From NCBI RefSeq assembly GCF_001281525.1, contig NZ_LGCI01000008.1, positions 194,072-258,071 on the forward strand: 64,000 nucleotides of DNA, given 5' to 3'. Position numbers and translations under genes: made by a program. How positions within the stretch are numbered: position 1 is the first letter of the stretch; each line of letters begins with the position of its first letter. Positions 52,629 through 61,830 of the stretch are shown in pieces. Below the pieces are notes generated by a model, which worked only from the letters and a program-made list of their open reading frames with translations, did not search any database and was not told the origin of the DNA. Source of the DNA: Lysinibacillus macroides (lineage in GTDB: Bacteria; Bacillota; Bacilli; Bacillales_A; Planococcaceae).

Positions 52629-53065
52629 ACTTCTAATTCGTTGACGTTTTTCTATTGGCAAATACTTTGACAGCAAGTGGTAAATTTTGTGGCAACTGCT
52701 GGTAAACAACAAGGCACAGATGGTGCATTCTTGACTGTAATCATCCTAATGCTTGTGGAAAATATCATCATCCTTCTAAAACATTTTCTAAACATCTGTT
52801 CGCCAGAAATATAATAATCCATGTAGCTGATCAATAATATGGATTATCAAAGAAGTGTTTCAAAAAAAGAATTTTTGCTAATGCTATTAAAATATAAAAA
52901 TCTTAATAATATAATATTTAAGATTTCGCAATAAGGAAGTGAATCCGGATAGGAGATTGTTAATTAATAAATTTATAGACATTTTCTGTTTAGACCTTGC
53001 GTAATGCTAAATCGATAAAACGATGGAAAAACAAGTACAGAATTTAATAACTAATAAACAAGGGA

Positions 53066-53131
53066 AACCCCCAATGAGCTTGGAAAAGAAGATGCCATAT
53101 CTTCGTTTTCAGGATTGTTGGGGGTTGTTTT
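53066..53131 (+). terminator. Orphan hairpin with T run
   Basis: AACCCCCAA (53066-53074) pairs with TTGGGGGTT (53118-53126); inside, GAAGAT pairs with ATCTTC. TTTT follows. No gene stands directly before it, so it may be what is left of a lost gene or small RNA. Confidence 0.6.
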
Positions 53132-53308
53132 AATTAAGCCCAGTGGTGAAATGTCAACCATAAAAAACATCAAAATTGGAAATTCCTAAGTGCGAAAGCT
53201 TATTCATCGCCACTTTAAGGCGCACTCAAATAAACCTCACGTTTTCCAACTTAAAAAGTTAAAAAATGGAAGTTACAAATTAACTAAAGAAAAGCGAGAA
53301 AGTGTTCG

Positions 53309-54547
53309 TTATTCTCTCCTTTCTTCTTTGGGCGTGTACAGCTGTTTCGTGCGTAGTAGCGAATGCACGAGCCGTACAAGTTTTCTAGCGGTTAAGACGA
53401 GAGCGCGTTTGTGTTGATGCTTGGTTACTTCTTGATATTTCTTTTGATAAAAGGCTTTATATTCGGTGTCATGTTTTCGTATGGCGTCTGAAGCTTGTAC
53501 AAGATAATAGCGTAAATACTTATTGCCGGTTCGCATCCGACTGGTGTTTTCAGACTCATATTCACCTGATTGATGCTGTGTCCATACGAAACCTGCGTAT
53601 TTCGCTAAAGCGTGGTGATCATCAAAACGATGGATATCGCCAATCTCTGCGATTAAGCCCGCTGCGTACACGGGACCGATGCCTTTTACTGATGTTAATG
53701 TTTGCGGAATACCTTTCATCATGCGTTCGATTTCTTTATCTAAACGCTTTACTTGGGTTTCCATGTGCTGAATCGTGCTCAGAATGACTGATAAAGAAAG
53801 ATTGACGGGATCCGCCATCACTTTATCTAAACGATAGGAATTGCGAGCGAGCTGCTTGAGATATTTCGCCATCTCCTCTGGCGCCACAAAACGATTTTTG
53901 CCTTTCTCTTGTAGGAACTCTACGAGCTCCTCTAAAGGCATATCGGCAATGATACCTGGATCTAGTTCTTCTATCACCGCGACACTTGTCGCACCGAATG
54001 TATCGGAGAACGGATTATCTTGGCGTAAGCCACTAAATTTTAAGTACAGTTGATTTAACATGTATGTTTTATTACGGGCAATTTCATGGACTAAATGGAA
54101 GCGCGTGCGTGTTAATCGACGAAGTGCATCGTAAATTAAGGTTTCTTGCATTTCATGTGGCAATCGTCCAAAGCGTAGATGATCCGCAATAACCCAGGCG
54201 TCTATTTTGTCGTTTTTCGGTAACATATCATAGCCCTTCTTAAAACGGGAAACTTTACGTGCGTTGAGCATATAAATCGCTGTTTGAAGATGTGGTACTA
54301 CTTTCTTACATTGTGCTTTTAAGTAATGGGCAAGGTGCCAACTATATTGATCCGTGGCTTCCATCCCAATTTTTAATTGATCTGTTTGATTTTTTTCCGC
54401 TGTTCGTATAATTTTTTGAATCAAGGTGTCCGCACCTTCTACATCATTTCGAACAGAAAAATCAGCGAGTGTGTGACCCTCTCCATGCATGAAATGGACA
54501 TGATGGGAGCGCAAACTCACGTCAATACCGACTAGCATTTGTGACAT
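53309..54547 (-). CDS. IS110-family transposase
   Basis: The 412-aa DEDD transposase has the N-terminal RuvC-like domain (VGIDVSLRSHHVHF with the first Asp, GMEATDQYSWHLA, DKIDAWVIADHL) and the C-terminal Transposase_20 domain (SVKGIGPVYAAGLIAEIGD, then TSRMRTGNKYLRYYL). AGGAGGTG stands before the ATG at 54547. IS110 elements recombine through a bridge RNA from their non-coding end and give no clear terminal repeats, so I could not set the ends of the element. Confidence 0.95.
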   Translation of the reverse strand: MSQMLVGIDVSLRSHHVHFMHGEGHTLADFSVRNDVEGADTLIQKIIRTAEKNQTDQLKIGMEATDQYSWHLAHYLKAQCKKVVPHLQTAIYMLNARKVSRFKKGYDMLPKNDKIDAWVIADHLRFGRLPHEMQETLIYDALRRLTRTRFHLVHEIARNKTYMLNQLYLKFSGLRQDNPFSDTFGATSVAVIEELDPGIIADMPLEELVEFLQEKGKNRFVAPEEMAKYLKQLARNSYRLDKVMADPVNLSLSVILSTIQHMETQVKRLDKEIERMMKGIPQTLTSVKGIGPVYAAGLIAEIGDIHRFDDHHALAKYAGFVWTQHQSGEYESENTSRMRTGNKYLRYYLVQASDAIRKHDTEYKAFYQKKYQEVTKHQHKRALVLTARKLVRLVHSLLRTKQLYTPKEERRE

Positions 54548-55169
54548 GCCAATCACCTCCTAAAGGGGGAATTAATCAAGATACACGCAGACCTGGGTGC
54601 CCAGTCGAATCATCGATGTCTGCCTCGTGATGAGCAATCGCATGGAGAAGACCATAATTGAGCGCTACACTCTCTTCAATCATTGCGTCGCAGCCAGTGG
54701 TTAGACCTTCCATAATGAACGATGGGTAGCAGGCTTATGAAGCAGTACACATGCGTGTCCGCAAGGAGGAAAAGCTATTTCCTGCGAATACCTTGTCCGT
54801 TCCATTGTCTCATGGGCACAGTCTGAGTGAAATAAAAGTTGTCATAAAAAAGGACGAAGTACTGAAATGGAGCCTCCTCCATCCTTCGCCCTTGTGCTAT
54901 AAAATTGGGTTAAAAAAGTGTATGACAAATAAACAGGCAAGCACCTGTGAGCAATACTTTAAGAAAAGATGATAAATAATGAAAATAGTGATTTCCTTTT
55001 GGCTCCCTCGGTCAAACCAGGGGCAAACAGGTAAAACATAAAACAGGAGTGAGGGAGCCAATTGGCGACCACTTCCTATAGGAAATCCAACAGATCCTCC
55101 AGCTGTCCGGATCAACTGGAAATTCTATCGGAAAGAGCTCTTACTACTAATATACGAGGAGGAATATTA
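54548..55169. other. Non-coding region upstream of IS110 transposase, possible bridge RNA
   Basis: This 620-nt stretch contains no supported gene. In many IS110 elements the end upstream of the transposase encodes the bridge RNA. Hairpins are seen: ATGGAG/CTCCAT near 54869-54884 within a longer GGACGAAG...CTTCGCCC fold, and ACAGG/CCTGT near 54940. The right part also belongs to the leader of the gene at 55170. The RNA is inferred from the family, not shown. Confidence 0.4.
55000..55060. repeat. Inverted repeat TGGCTCCCTC / GAGGGAGCCA
   Basis: Perfect 10-bp arms at 55000-55009 and 55051-55060 enclose 41 nt. It lies between the IS110 region and the helicase-like gene. It could be an RNA hairpin of the leader or an end of a small element. 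Confidence 0.6.
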
Positions 55170-56984
55170 ATGGAGAAATCAAACTCTATAGAAAGAAAAA
55201 AGACAAGTATAGAAAATAGTATTGGGTTGTATTGCGAGCTGCTGATGGCCCTTAATACTGATTCGAATATACTAATAAATAATAAAGAAAACTATTACTA
55301 CTTGGAGGGTAAAGGGAATAATGGTGATTCTAGGGAAGATCCGTTATCAAACTTCATTATCGAACCGCTTTATTTTACCAAAAGTAAGAAGGGCATAACT
55401 AAGTTTATATTAAAGTTTATCTCTAACAATCATTCAAAAGTAGTTGAGCTAGATGGTGAAACCTTAGCGATTAATCATTCCTTTAAGAAATTTTGTATAA
55501 ATCAAGGCAAATTTAATTGGAAAGGTAAGCAGCATCATTTAGACGATTTAATCGATTTTATTATGGTTGGGGCCTCAAAAGAAATCACTATGATACCATA
55601 TATAGGCTGGAATTCAAAAGAGAAAATTTGGATTTTCCCTACCCATGCATACTCTCAAGGAAATGTTTACTTTCCTAATAATGATGGGGTTTTTGAAATT
55701 GACAACAGTTATTTCAAGCTAGAGGTAGATAAGGATGATGAATATTTTATCCAACCGCATATTTCAACTGAACCATCTAAGAAGGAAATTGTTGAATACT
55801 TTAGAGATTTGAAAATGCTGTATAAGGATTATTCATATCTAGGTTTTGGATATATAGCAAGTTCATTTCATGTTGACGCTATTACTGAAAAAACGGACTT
55901 TTTCCCATTTTTATATACTCACGGGAAAGCTGGACATGGAAAAAGCGCATTTATTAATATTATCTCTAAATTTTCGGGGATGAAGGTATCACTAACAAAT
56001 CCTCCATCTTTAGATGGATTAAGAAAAGGTATTAGTGGAAAAGCAAGTCTTCCGTTTATTATCGATGAAGCAGAAGATAAAAATGATAGGTCGCGTGGGA
56101 GAGATTTCTTTAAATATTTGTCCGATACTATAAAGGTTATTTACATGCGTTCTATATTAAAAAGAGGACATAAAGATGAAGAAAGATTGGTTTATTATCC
56201 GATAAGAGGTACGTTATTTTTAGGTGGAGAGGTGTTGACTAGTGTTGCATCAATCATACAACGTTCCATTCTTATTGATTCTTCCAAAATTACTAAGAAT
56301 GAAGATGTATATAAGAAAGTTAAGGACAGTCAAATGCCTTTTTGGATAGGTCAATTTCTTATGCGAACTTCTCATGTATGGCAATCATATTTTTTAGACT
56401 TATATGATGAAATTACAGCTTATTTTATTAAACAGGGGTGGACAAATATCGATGTCCGTATACGCTGCAACTATGCTATATTCTTAGCTGGTGCTTTAGC
56501 TGCCATTAAACATTTGAATAATTATTTTGAAATGGAGCTAATTTCGGAAGATGAGTTGAAAACTATATATCTTTTTATATATGAAGAAATGAAGGAAACA
56601 AAAAGAATGACGGAAAGTGATCATCCGTCAATGCAATTCTTAATGAAAATTGGATTACTTGCGAATAAAGGTGTTTTAAGTAAAGACATTGATTATAAGT
56701 GTATCAAGCAGAAGGATGGCCATGTTTATTTGTATTTAGCTCCTTCTAACGTCATAGAAGCATACAAGAGTAATGAAAAAACTCCGTTTTATACAACGAG
56801 CCATAAAGCAATTAAAGACCTTCAAAATCAATCATTTTTTTGGGGGACTCGAAAACTTCGTATTGGACAAAGTCAGCCTACTGCATGGATTATACAGCTT
56901 ACTCACCCTAATAACCCAGAGTTAATTAAGGAGGGGATAATACATCCCGATCTACCGGATACAATGGTTTATTTTTATAATTAA
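55170..56984 (+). CDS. DUF927-like ATPase (primase-helicase-like)
   Basis: The 604-aa protein has an N-terminal part of about 220 residues and an ATPase core with Walker A HGKAGHGKSAFIN and Walker B LPFIIDEAED, followed by RGTLFLGGEVL (sensor-like). This is the DUF927 / phage replicative helicase type found in plasmids and integrated elements. A start at 55062 would lie in the preceding hairpin; GAGGAGG 8 nt before the ATG at 55170 decides. No primase domain is evident. The TTGGAACA repeats after the gene could be its DNA sites. Confidence 0.75.
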   Translation: MEKSNSIERKKTSIENSIGLYCELLMALNTDSNILINNKENYYYLEGKGNNGDSREDPLSNFIIEPLYFTKSKKGITKFILKFISNNHSKVVELDGETLAINHSFKKFCINQGKFNWKGKQHHLDDLIDFIMVGASKEITMIPYIGWNSKEKIWIFPTHAYSQGNVYFPNNDGVFEIDNSYFKLEVDKDDEYFIQPHISTEPSKKEIVEYFRDLKMLYKDYSYLGFGYIASSFHVDAITEKTDFFPFLYTHGKAGHGKSAFINIISKFSGMKVSLTNPPSLDGLRKGISGKASLPFIIDEAEDKNDRSRGRDFFKYLSDTIKVIYMRSILKRGHKDEERLVYYPIRGTLFLGGEVLTSVASIIQRSILIDSSKITKNEDVYKKVKDSQMPFWIGQFLMRTSHVWQSYFLDLYDEITAYFIKQGWTNIDVRIRCNYAIFLAGALAAIKHLNNYFEMELISEDELKTIYLFIYEEMKETKRMTESDHPSMQFLMKIGLLANKGVLSKDIDYKCIKQKDGHVYLYLAPSNVIEAYKSNEKTPFYTTSHKAIKDLQNQSFFWGTRKLRIGQSQPTAWIIQLTHPNNPELIKEGIIHPDLPDTMVYFYN

Positions 56985-57001
56985 TCCGTGTAGCTTAGTC
57001 T

Positions 57002-57279
57002 TGTTCCAAAAATTCAAGAACAATTGGAACAAAAGAATTTCAGCAATATCAAGGTTTCCGAAGGCATTGTTCTATTGCTCCCAAAATTTTTGTTTAGTGC
57101 TTCCGTATATATTAGCTTTATTTAAAAGGCAAATAGTTAAATTTTTGCTTAATATTAAATAAACTATTGGAAGTTTGGAACAAAATTAATAAAAAGTAAT
57201 AAAACCCTAATAACACGTGGGTTTACGGTTATTTATTATGTTCTAAATACGATTAAAATTCGGAACATAATTGGAACAT
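57002..57279. repeat. Cluster of TTGGAACA repeats
   Basis: TTGGAACAA occurs at 57025-57033 and 57175-57183, inverted (TTGTTCCAA) at 57002-57010, and as TTGGAACAT at 57271-57279 and CGGAACAT at 57261-57268. They lie in the 587-nt gap after the helicase-like gene. Iterons of an origin or operator sites are both possible. Confidence 0.6.
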
Positions 57280-57479
57280 TTAGTGTTTCGATTGGATCTG
57301 CCGAAGTTGATGCATGATCGTTCGGTTTTTCAAAGTAATGGGATAACGTGAATGTGTTTACAAGTCATCTCTTATGAACCTTCGGAAATTAGAAACTAAC
57401 GTAAATAATTTTTTATATGGTATTAAAATACAGTTTTATTTGATCTAAACTGATTTTATATTAATAAAAAAAGGGAAAG

Positions 57480-57535
57480 CCCCATCAAATAAATGTACGA
57501 TTTCAAAATGTGCGTATTTATTTGATGGGGTTTTT
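57480..57535. terminator. Strong hairpin terminator
   Basis: CCCCATCAAATAAAT (57480-57494) and ATTTATTTGATGGGG (57516-57530) pair perfectly over 15 bp and are followed by TTTTTC; the A run before gives a T run on the other strand as well. Confidence 0.85.
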
Positions 57536-57571
57536 CTATTAAACAATTAATTTTGAAAGGTGGAAATCAGG

Positions 57572-58066
57572 GTGTTTAGTGAAAAATACTCTTTATATTT
57601 TATTGATGAGTGTCATGAAGGAAACTACGAAAAAATGTTAAAAGATTTTCGGTCAGCAGAACAATTGAGCGATTATCGTTGTGCGATTTATATTGTTTCT
57701 CTACCGGAAATTTATAGCAGAATTGAAGGGATCGCAGGTGGTGAACAACCTCATGAATGGGTTTATGCTGTGAAAGGGGAATATATAGAAATGTATGATG
57801 AAGAAACTGATGAAGAATATCTAGAGTACTATTTTAACATATTACGGGAAAAGGATGGTTCCCCTGATTACAGCGATGCATATTATTCCTTGCCTTCGTC
57901 GTACAAGTTATTAGTTAATATCGTAGAAGAGCTAGTTACTTATAGACATAGGGCATTTCGAATCATGGATGCTATTACAGACTTTGATGATAGCCTTTTT
58001 GAAGTATTGATTCAAGCATTAAAAATACGGAGGGAAAAAGACGCTGAGTTGTTCCCAAATCTATAA
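57572..58066 (+). CDS. Acidic hypothetical protein, DUF6075-like
   Basis: The 164-aa protein starts at GTG with GAAAGGTGG 9 nt upstream; GTG 57560 lies in that site. It is acidic, with DECHEGNYEKMLKDFRSAEQLSDYRCAIYIVS (cited as family marker) and LPSSYKLLVNIVEEL followed by a helical end, reminiscent of DUF6075 proteins in Firmicutes. Function unknown. Confidence 0.6.
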   Translation: MFSEKYSLYFIDECHEGNYEKMLKDFRSAEQLSDYRCAIYIVSLPEIYSRIEGIAGGEQPHEWVYAVKGEYIEMYDEETDEEYLEYYFNILREKDGSPDYSDAYYSLPSSYKLLVNIVEELVTYRHRAFRIMDAITDFDDSLFEVLIQALKIRREKDAELFPNL

Positions 58067-58210
58067 TAAATTAATACTAATTTTGGATCTGTAAATAAGT
58101 TCATTATCCCAATTTTTGATCTTTCTTTTAACGGGAACCAACTATAATAATGTATAAGGATAAAGTATGTAGCCTAAAAATATTTTATAAGATAAAAAGG
58201 TGTGATGGAT

Positions 58211-58447
58211 ATGACTACAGATTTGGCAGCTTCCATAGTAAAAGCCATTTCTTATGCTCGATATGGCTTAGAACAGTATTTTCGTGGTTTAAATCCTAAG
58301 ATACAAGTTGAGAAATATGAAAGTAGGATTGAAATTGTATCAAAAAAACTTCATGAAGGTGGTCTTATTGAAAAACAGTATCAGCCATTAAAGGTCAATG
58401 AAATGAGTTTCGCTGAGATAGTGAAACGATCCTCTTATTATTTATGA
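58211..58447 (+). CDS. Small hypothetical protein
   Basis: The 78-aa protein (TTDLAASIVKAISYARYGLEQYF) is helical and of unknown function. AAGGTG lies 8 nt before the ATG at 58211; ATG 58205 is also possible. It is not part of a clear operon. Confidence 0.5.
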   Translation: MTTDLAASIVKAISYARYGLEQYFRGLNPKIQVEKYESRIEIVSKKLHEGGLIEKQYQPLKVNEMSFAEIVKRSSYYL

Positions 58448-58554
58448 GAAGAGTGATTTTATTACTATGGGTAGAAGAAGAAATCAATAATCGAAAAGCT
58501 GAAATGTAATCTTCATAAGCGCTTAAATCATTGATAATGCTCCTTAGCAAAAAG

Positions 58555-58583
58555 AGAAGCACATATGTATGGGCTTCTTTTTT
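58555..58583 (+). terminator. Hairpin terminator
   Basis: AGAAGC (58555-58560) pairs with GCTTCT (58573-58578), followed by six T. Confidence 0.65.
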
Positions 58584-58652
58584 CTGGGTATAAATTGTCA
58601 CCAGCGATTCTATTTCAAAATTACTTAATGTATCTAGATGGCCCTTAGAGCT

Positions 58653-59402
58653 TTAGCAGTCCTCTTCAAGTCTTTTTAAAGCTCTAGCATAGGCTGCATT
58701 TCGCTCCTTTTCTTCCCAATCAAGATTTTGAAGTATACGTTGCCAATAAATATTCCCTTTATCGGCGTAAGACTTTGCTGTCTCCCGCCATAAAAAAGCT
58801 TCTGCCTCTTCTAAAACGATAAATGATCTGCTTTGAATTTTGAAATGGGGCATACCCTCTTCTTTTATTAAATTGTATATCGTGGCAGGACTTGATCTGA
58901 AATACTCGGCAGCTTCTTTTACTGTTAACACTGTTCTTCCATAGTAACGTGTTTTTTCTTTTTTTGCTTCCGCATATAAATCCTTAGAAAATTTATCAAG
59001 TTCCTCTCTTATTATTTCCCTTAGTATATCTTCAATCATTTTTGAATCCTCCTTGTTCTTTTCAAAAGCTAGAATTTCAGATTGTACTTTCGCAACAGCC
59101 CATTTGTCTTCTGGATCCGACCAGCCCAATTCTTTGTATTCAGAAACTGTATCCTTAATCGCATTTTCATCGAAGACTATTCTTCCTTTTATTTTTAAAT
59201 GCGGCATTGCCCTTGAGTATGTTAATTGCCGCAATACAGAGGAACCGATTCCAGTGGAACTTACAGCTTCTTTCATTGTTATAAACCTTTTTGAAGTAGT
59301 TTTTTTCATTTGGGACAAATGGTTTCTAAGCATGAGCATTTCTTCATGAATGATTTTGATTATTAAGGATTCAAAAGAGTAGCTATTCTCCTTATTTTCC
59401 AT
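58653..59402 (-). CDS. Protein with two excisionase-type HTH domains
   Basis: The 249-aa protein holds two MerR/HTH_17-like units: FITMKEAVSSTGIGSSVLRQL...MPHLKIKGRIVFDE (about residues 40-80) and VLTVKEAAEYFRSSPATIYNLIKEEGMPHFKIQSRSFIV (about 160-200, cited in part). Between them is a charged coiled coil. Such double units occur in excisionase-like or replication-control proteins of mobile elements. It is encoded on the minus strand against its neighbours, and AGGTGAAC precedes the ATG. Confidence 0.75.
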   Translation of the reverse strand: MENKENSYSFESLIIKIIHEEMLMLRNHLSQMKKTTSKRFITMKEAVSSTGIGSSVLRQLTYSRAMPHLKIKGRIVFDENAIKDTVSEYKELGWSDPEDKWAVAKVQSEILAFEKNKEDSKMIEDILREIIREELDKFSKDLYAEAKKEKTRYYGRTVLTVKEAAEYFRSSPATIYNLIKEEGMPHFKIQSRSFIVLEEAEAFLWRETAKSYADKGNIYWQRILQNLDWEEKERNAAYARALKRLEEDC

Positions 59403-59612
59403 AGTTCACCTCTTAATTTAGAATATTATGTATAAATTATAAATCAAATTATAGAGCATTAGTTCTCGGTGTGTGGTTAGTTTGATATGTGCTGTATAAT
59501 ATAAATAGATTATATGGTAAATTTTAACTAGGTAAAATAAATTCTACTTGGGATTCAGAACCCAGTTCATAAAAGTATTTATAAAGCAAATTTAAATATT
59601 AATAAGGAGCTG

Positions 59613-59782
59613 ATGAGAAGAATCTAGACCCTTTTTATGACGAATTGGAAGAATCATTGAAGAAGGAACTCCCCACATTACTTAATGGCGTTAATGCTTT
59701 AGATATTGGTTGTGGTAGGAGATGGTTTTCAAGATACTTTAATAACGATATTAATTTAAGTGTTCTTAGCTTCTTGGCATAG
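59613..59782 (+). pseudogene. Remnant of a SAM-dependent methyltransferase
   Basis: AAGGAG precedes an ATG at 59613 whose frame stops after five codons. The next frame from 59612 reads NLDPFYDELEESLKKEL and then NALDIGCGRRWFSRYF, a class I methyltransferase motif I, and ends at TAG 59780. A frameshift and a truncation are both needed to explain this. The rest of the region to about 59940 has no gene. Confidence 0.55.
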
Positions 59783-59951
59783 ACAAGAGCAGGGAAAACA
59801 TCGAATTTTGCTTATCTAATGCCCAAAGTTCTAATCTTAATTTTGAGGTAAGGGTTTATCACTAATGACCAACTATCAATAAAAAGTAGATAAATGCATT
59901 TTTTAAATCCTATTGTTATGGTAACATTTTATATGTAGGTATTAGCCTAAA

Positions 59952-60200
59952 GCGTGTGTATCTAGATACACATGCGTCCCGATAATCGGTATAGGGCATT
60001 CGTTTCGATGATTTATAATATAATTATAGACGTTGAAACTGAATGGAGGATAACGCTAATGAATCTATTAATGCAACTATTAATTGACTTATCAGTTTAT
60101 CCAGCAGTCTTATGCAATATAGGACTGTTAAACTTTAACCTATCATTTTTGTTAGGGAGGCGGTTGAAAACCAATTCCTCCTTGTCCACCGCCGCAATAT
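59952..60200 (+). ncRNA. Candidate structured RNA upstream of reverse transcriptase
   Basis: The stretch is full of short hairpins: TGTGTATCTAGATACACA (59955-59972, perfect palindrome), CCGATAATCGG (59979-59989), CAGTC/GACTG (60105-60109, 60123-60127), GGTT/AACC (60162-60172), GGAGG/CCTCC (60156-60160, 60177-60181) and GGCGG/CCGCC. Defence reverse transcriptases often use an RNA from just upstream as template. The region also contains a 47-codon ORF, so the RNA may have both roles. No covariance evidence is at hand. Confidence 0.45.
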
Positions 60201-60202
60201 AA
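60059..60202 (+). CDS. Short hydrophobic leader ORF before the reverse transcriptase
   Basis: The 47-aa ORF (NLLMQLLIDLSVYPAVLCNIG ... LSFLLGRRLKTNS, in part) has GGAGGA 8 nt before its ATG and ends 16 nt before the reverse transcriptase start. Its start region (AATGGAGGA...TAATGA) resembles that of the reverse transcriptase gene. The first 35 residues would make a membrane helix. It could be a small toxin or partner, or a leader peptide. Confidence 0.45.
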   Translation: MNLLMQLLIDLSVYPAVLCNIGLLNFNLSFLLGRRLKTNSSLSTAAI

Positions 60203-60218
60203 TGGAGGAATTACAGTA

Positions 60219-61646
60219 ATGAGTACAGATGATTCTTTTAAAAAATTTGTAACTAGAAATAAAATTAAAGAGACTTTTGAACTGTATGTTGCTCAAAAGA
60301 CTGACACTTTAACTGATGAACACCAAGTTAAAGTCCCAGAAGGTCTTGATGGTATAGATTACAAGTTATTTCAAAAAACTCTTGCTCATCAAGTTGATAC
60401 AATCTTCAAAAGGATACAACGAGGAAATTACTACTTTTATCCGCTGAGAGAAGTAAAGATTTCAAAAGATCCATTATTGAATATTAAGGATGCTGAAAAG
60501 CAAGGGAAAATAAGAAAATTGTCAATTGCTACTATTAGAGATGTTATAATTCAAAAAATGTTATATGACTATCTAAGTCCATTTACTGAAGAGAAATTTA
60601 CTGAATTACCATATGTTAGTTTTGCGTATCGTAAAAATGTAAATGCTCAGAAGGCAGCACAGAAAGTATTCAATGATCTAAATGATCAGTATATTTATGC
60701 TCTTGATGCTGATTTAAAAGGATTTTTTGATACTATTCCTCATGATAAGCTTTTTAAACAAGTTCTGACTTTTTTTAAAGATATGCCTGAAACTCACAAG
60801 CTTCTTTATCGTTTTATTCATATTGATATCGGATACAAAAGTAAGAATAAAAATAAGGTAATTAGAGAAAAGCGTAAAGAAGGTATTCCACAAGGTGGGA
60901 TAATTTCCGGAATGCTAGCAAATATATATCTTCATCAATTTGATTTCTGGATAATGACAGTTTTAAAAGCTAAATATGATATAAGGTATACAAGGTATGC
61001 TGATGATTTTATCATATTAGCAAAAAATAATGACAGTATTACAAATATTCAAGAGGAATGTAAGGAATTCCTTGAAAATATTGGGCTAGTACTACACCCA
61101 GACCCCCAAAAAACAAAAATATGTACACTAACTAATAGTAGAAGTTTAGATTTTGTTGGATTCAAAATTTCACAAAAGTATATTGGTGTCAAAGATAGTA
61201 ATATAAAGAAATTTAAAATAAGAATAGAAGAAATTTTAAAAACTACAGACTTTAAAAAGAAGAAGTCACTAGAGCTTTTAAAATTAAGGATGAGTTATAA
61301 GTACTTCGGTAATGAATATAAGAGTTTCAAGTGTAAAACCTGCGGAAATTTTGAAAAATCGAGAAATTGGATGAGATTTTTTTTAGTGATTACAGATACA
61401 AATCAGTTAAAGAATTTAGATAAATGGGTCTATAAATCCATAAACTATTATTATTATAAGAAAACAGGGGAAAGGCTTCCTAAAAATGCGTTAAAGCAAT
61501 TGGATTTCCCTTCTTTAGAATTACTTTATTATAACTATCGAAAACAGTTAAGCTATGAAAATGAGTATTGCCAATGTAATGCTATAGATAAAAATCTTTA
61601 TGCCACTAAAAATCCTTATAATGAGTTATTCAATATTTATACATAG
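60219..61646 (+). CDS. Reverse transcriptase, defence-type candidate
   Basis: The 475-aa RT has the palm motifs ALDADLKGFFDTIPH (D163, D165), PQGGIISGMLANIYL (224-238) and YADD (260-263), close to group II intron enzymes. No maturase, HNH or intron RNA is seen around it. A CKTCGNF element near 372 and a long C-terminal helical part follow the thumb. Stand-alone enzymes of this type are the unknown-group/DRT systems that block phages; I cannot place it in a class. A structured leader and a small ORF precede it; a terminator follows. Confidence 0.85.
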   Translation: MSTDDSFKKFVTRNKIKETFELYVAQKTDTLTDEHQVKVPEGLDGIDYKLFQKTLAHQVDTIFKRIQRGNYYFYPLREVKISKDPLLNIKDAEKQGKIRKLSIATIRDVIIQKMLYDYLSPFTEEKFTELPYVSFAYRKNVNAQKAAQKVFNDLNDQYIYALDADLKGFFDTIPHDKLFKQVLTFFKDMPETHKLLYRFIHIDIGYKSKNKNKVIREKRKEGIPQGGIISGMLANIYLHQFDFWIMTVLKAKYDIRYTRYADDFIILAKNNDSITNIQEECKEFLENIGLVLHPDPQKTKICTLTNSRSLDFVGFKISQKYIGVKDSNIKKFKIRIEEILKTTDFKKKKSLELLKLRMSYKYFGNEYKSFKCKTCGNFEKSRNWMRFFLVITDTNQLKNLDKWVYKSINYYYYKKTGERLPKNALKQLDFPSLELLYYNYRKQLSYENEYCQCNAIDKNLYATKNPYNELFNIYT

Positions 61647-61738
61647 TTAGACTTTTTTGATATAAACTCCTCCTTTGGGTGAATTAACATTATCTAAAAT
61701 AACTTCTTTTTATAAGGATCCCTTAAACACAATGATCT

Positions 61739-61772
61739 AGGCACATTTCAGGAGAAGAAATGTGCCTTCTGT
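61739..61772 (+). terminator. Terminator after the reverse transcriptase
   Basis: AGGCACATTTC (61739-61749) and GAAATGTGCCT (61757-61767) pair perfectly over 11 bp, then TCTGTTTT. It separates the RT unit from the next pair. Confidence 0.8.
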
Positions 61773-61830
61773 TTTATAAATCATTTAATTGCAAATACAT
61801 CTATTGAAATGGATTGGGGGAAGAAAGTAA

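Noticed and set aside
52652..52834. 60-codon minus-strand ORF in the gap before the IS110 gene
   Set aside because: No start signal and no likeness to a protein; the region is otherwise non-coding.
53190..53417. 75-codon plus-strand ORF running into the IS110 gene
   Set aside because: It crosses the end of the transposase gene in antisense and lacks a ribosome site.
57002..57279. CRISPR or regular tandem repeats
   Set aside because: The TTGGAACA copies are irregularly spaced and in both directions, as in operators or iterons.
60219..61646. Group II intron
   Set aside because: The RT lacks a maturase and endonuclease part in its sequence, and no domain V-like hairpin or interrupted host gene is seen around it.
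60219..61646. Retron
   Set aside because: The palm motifs (YADD, PQGG) are of the group II type, and no msr/msd-like pair of flanking inverted repeats could be identified.
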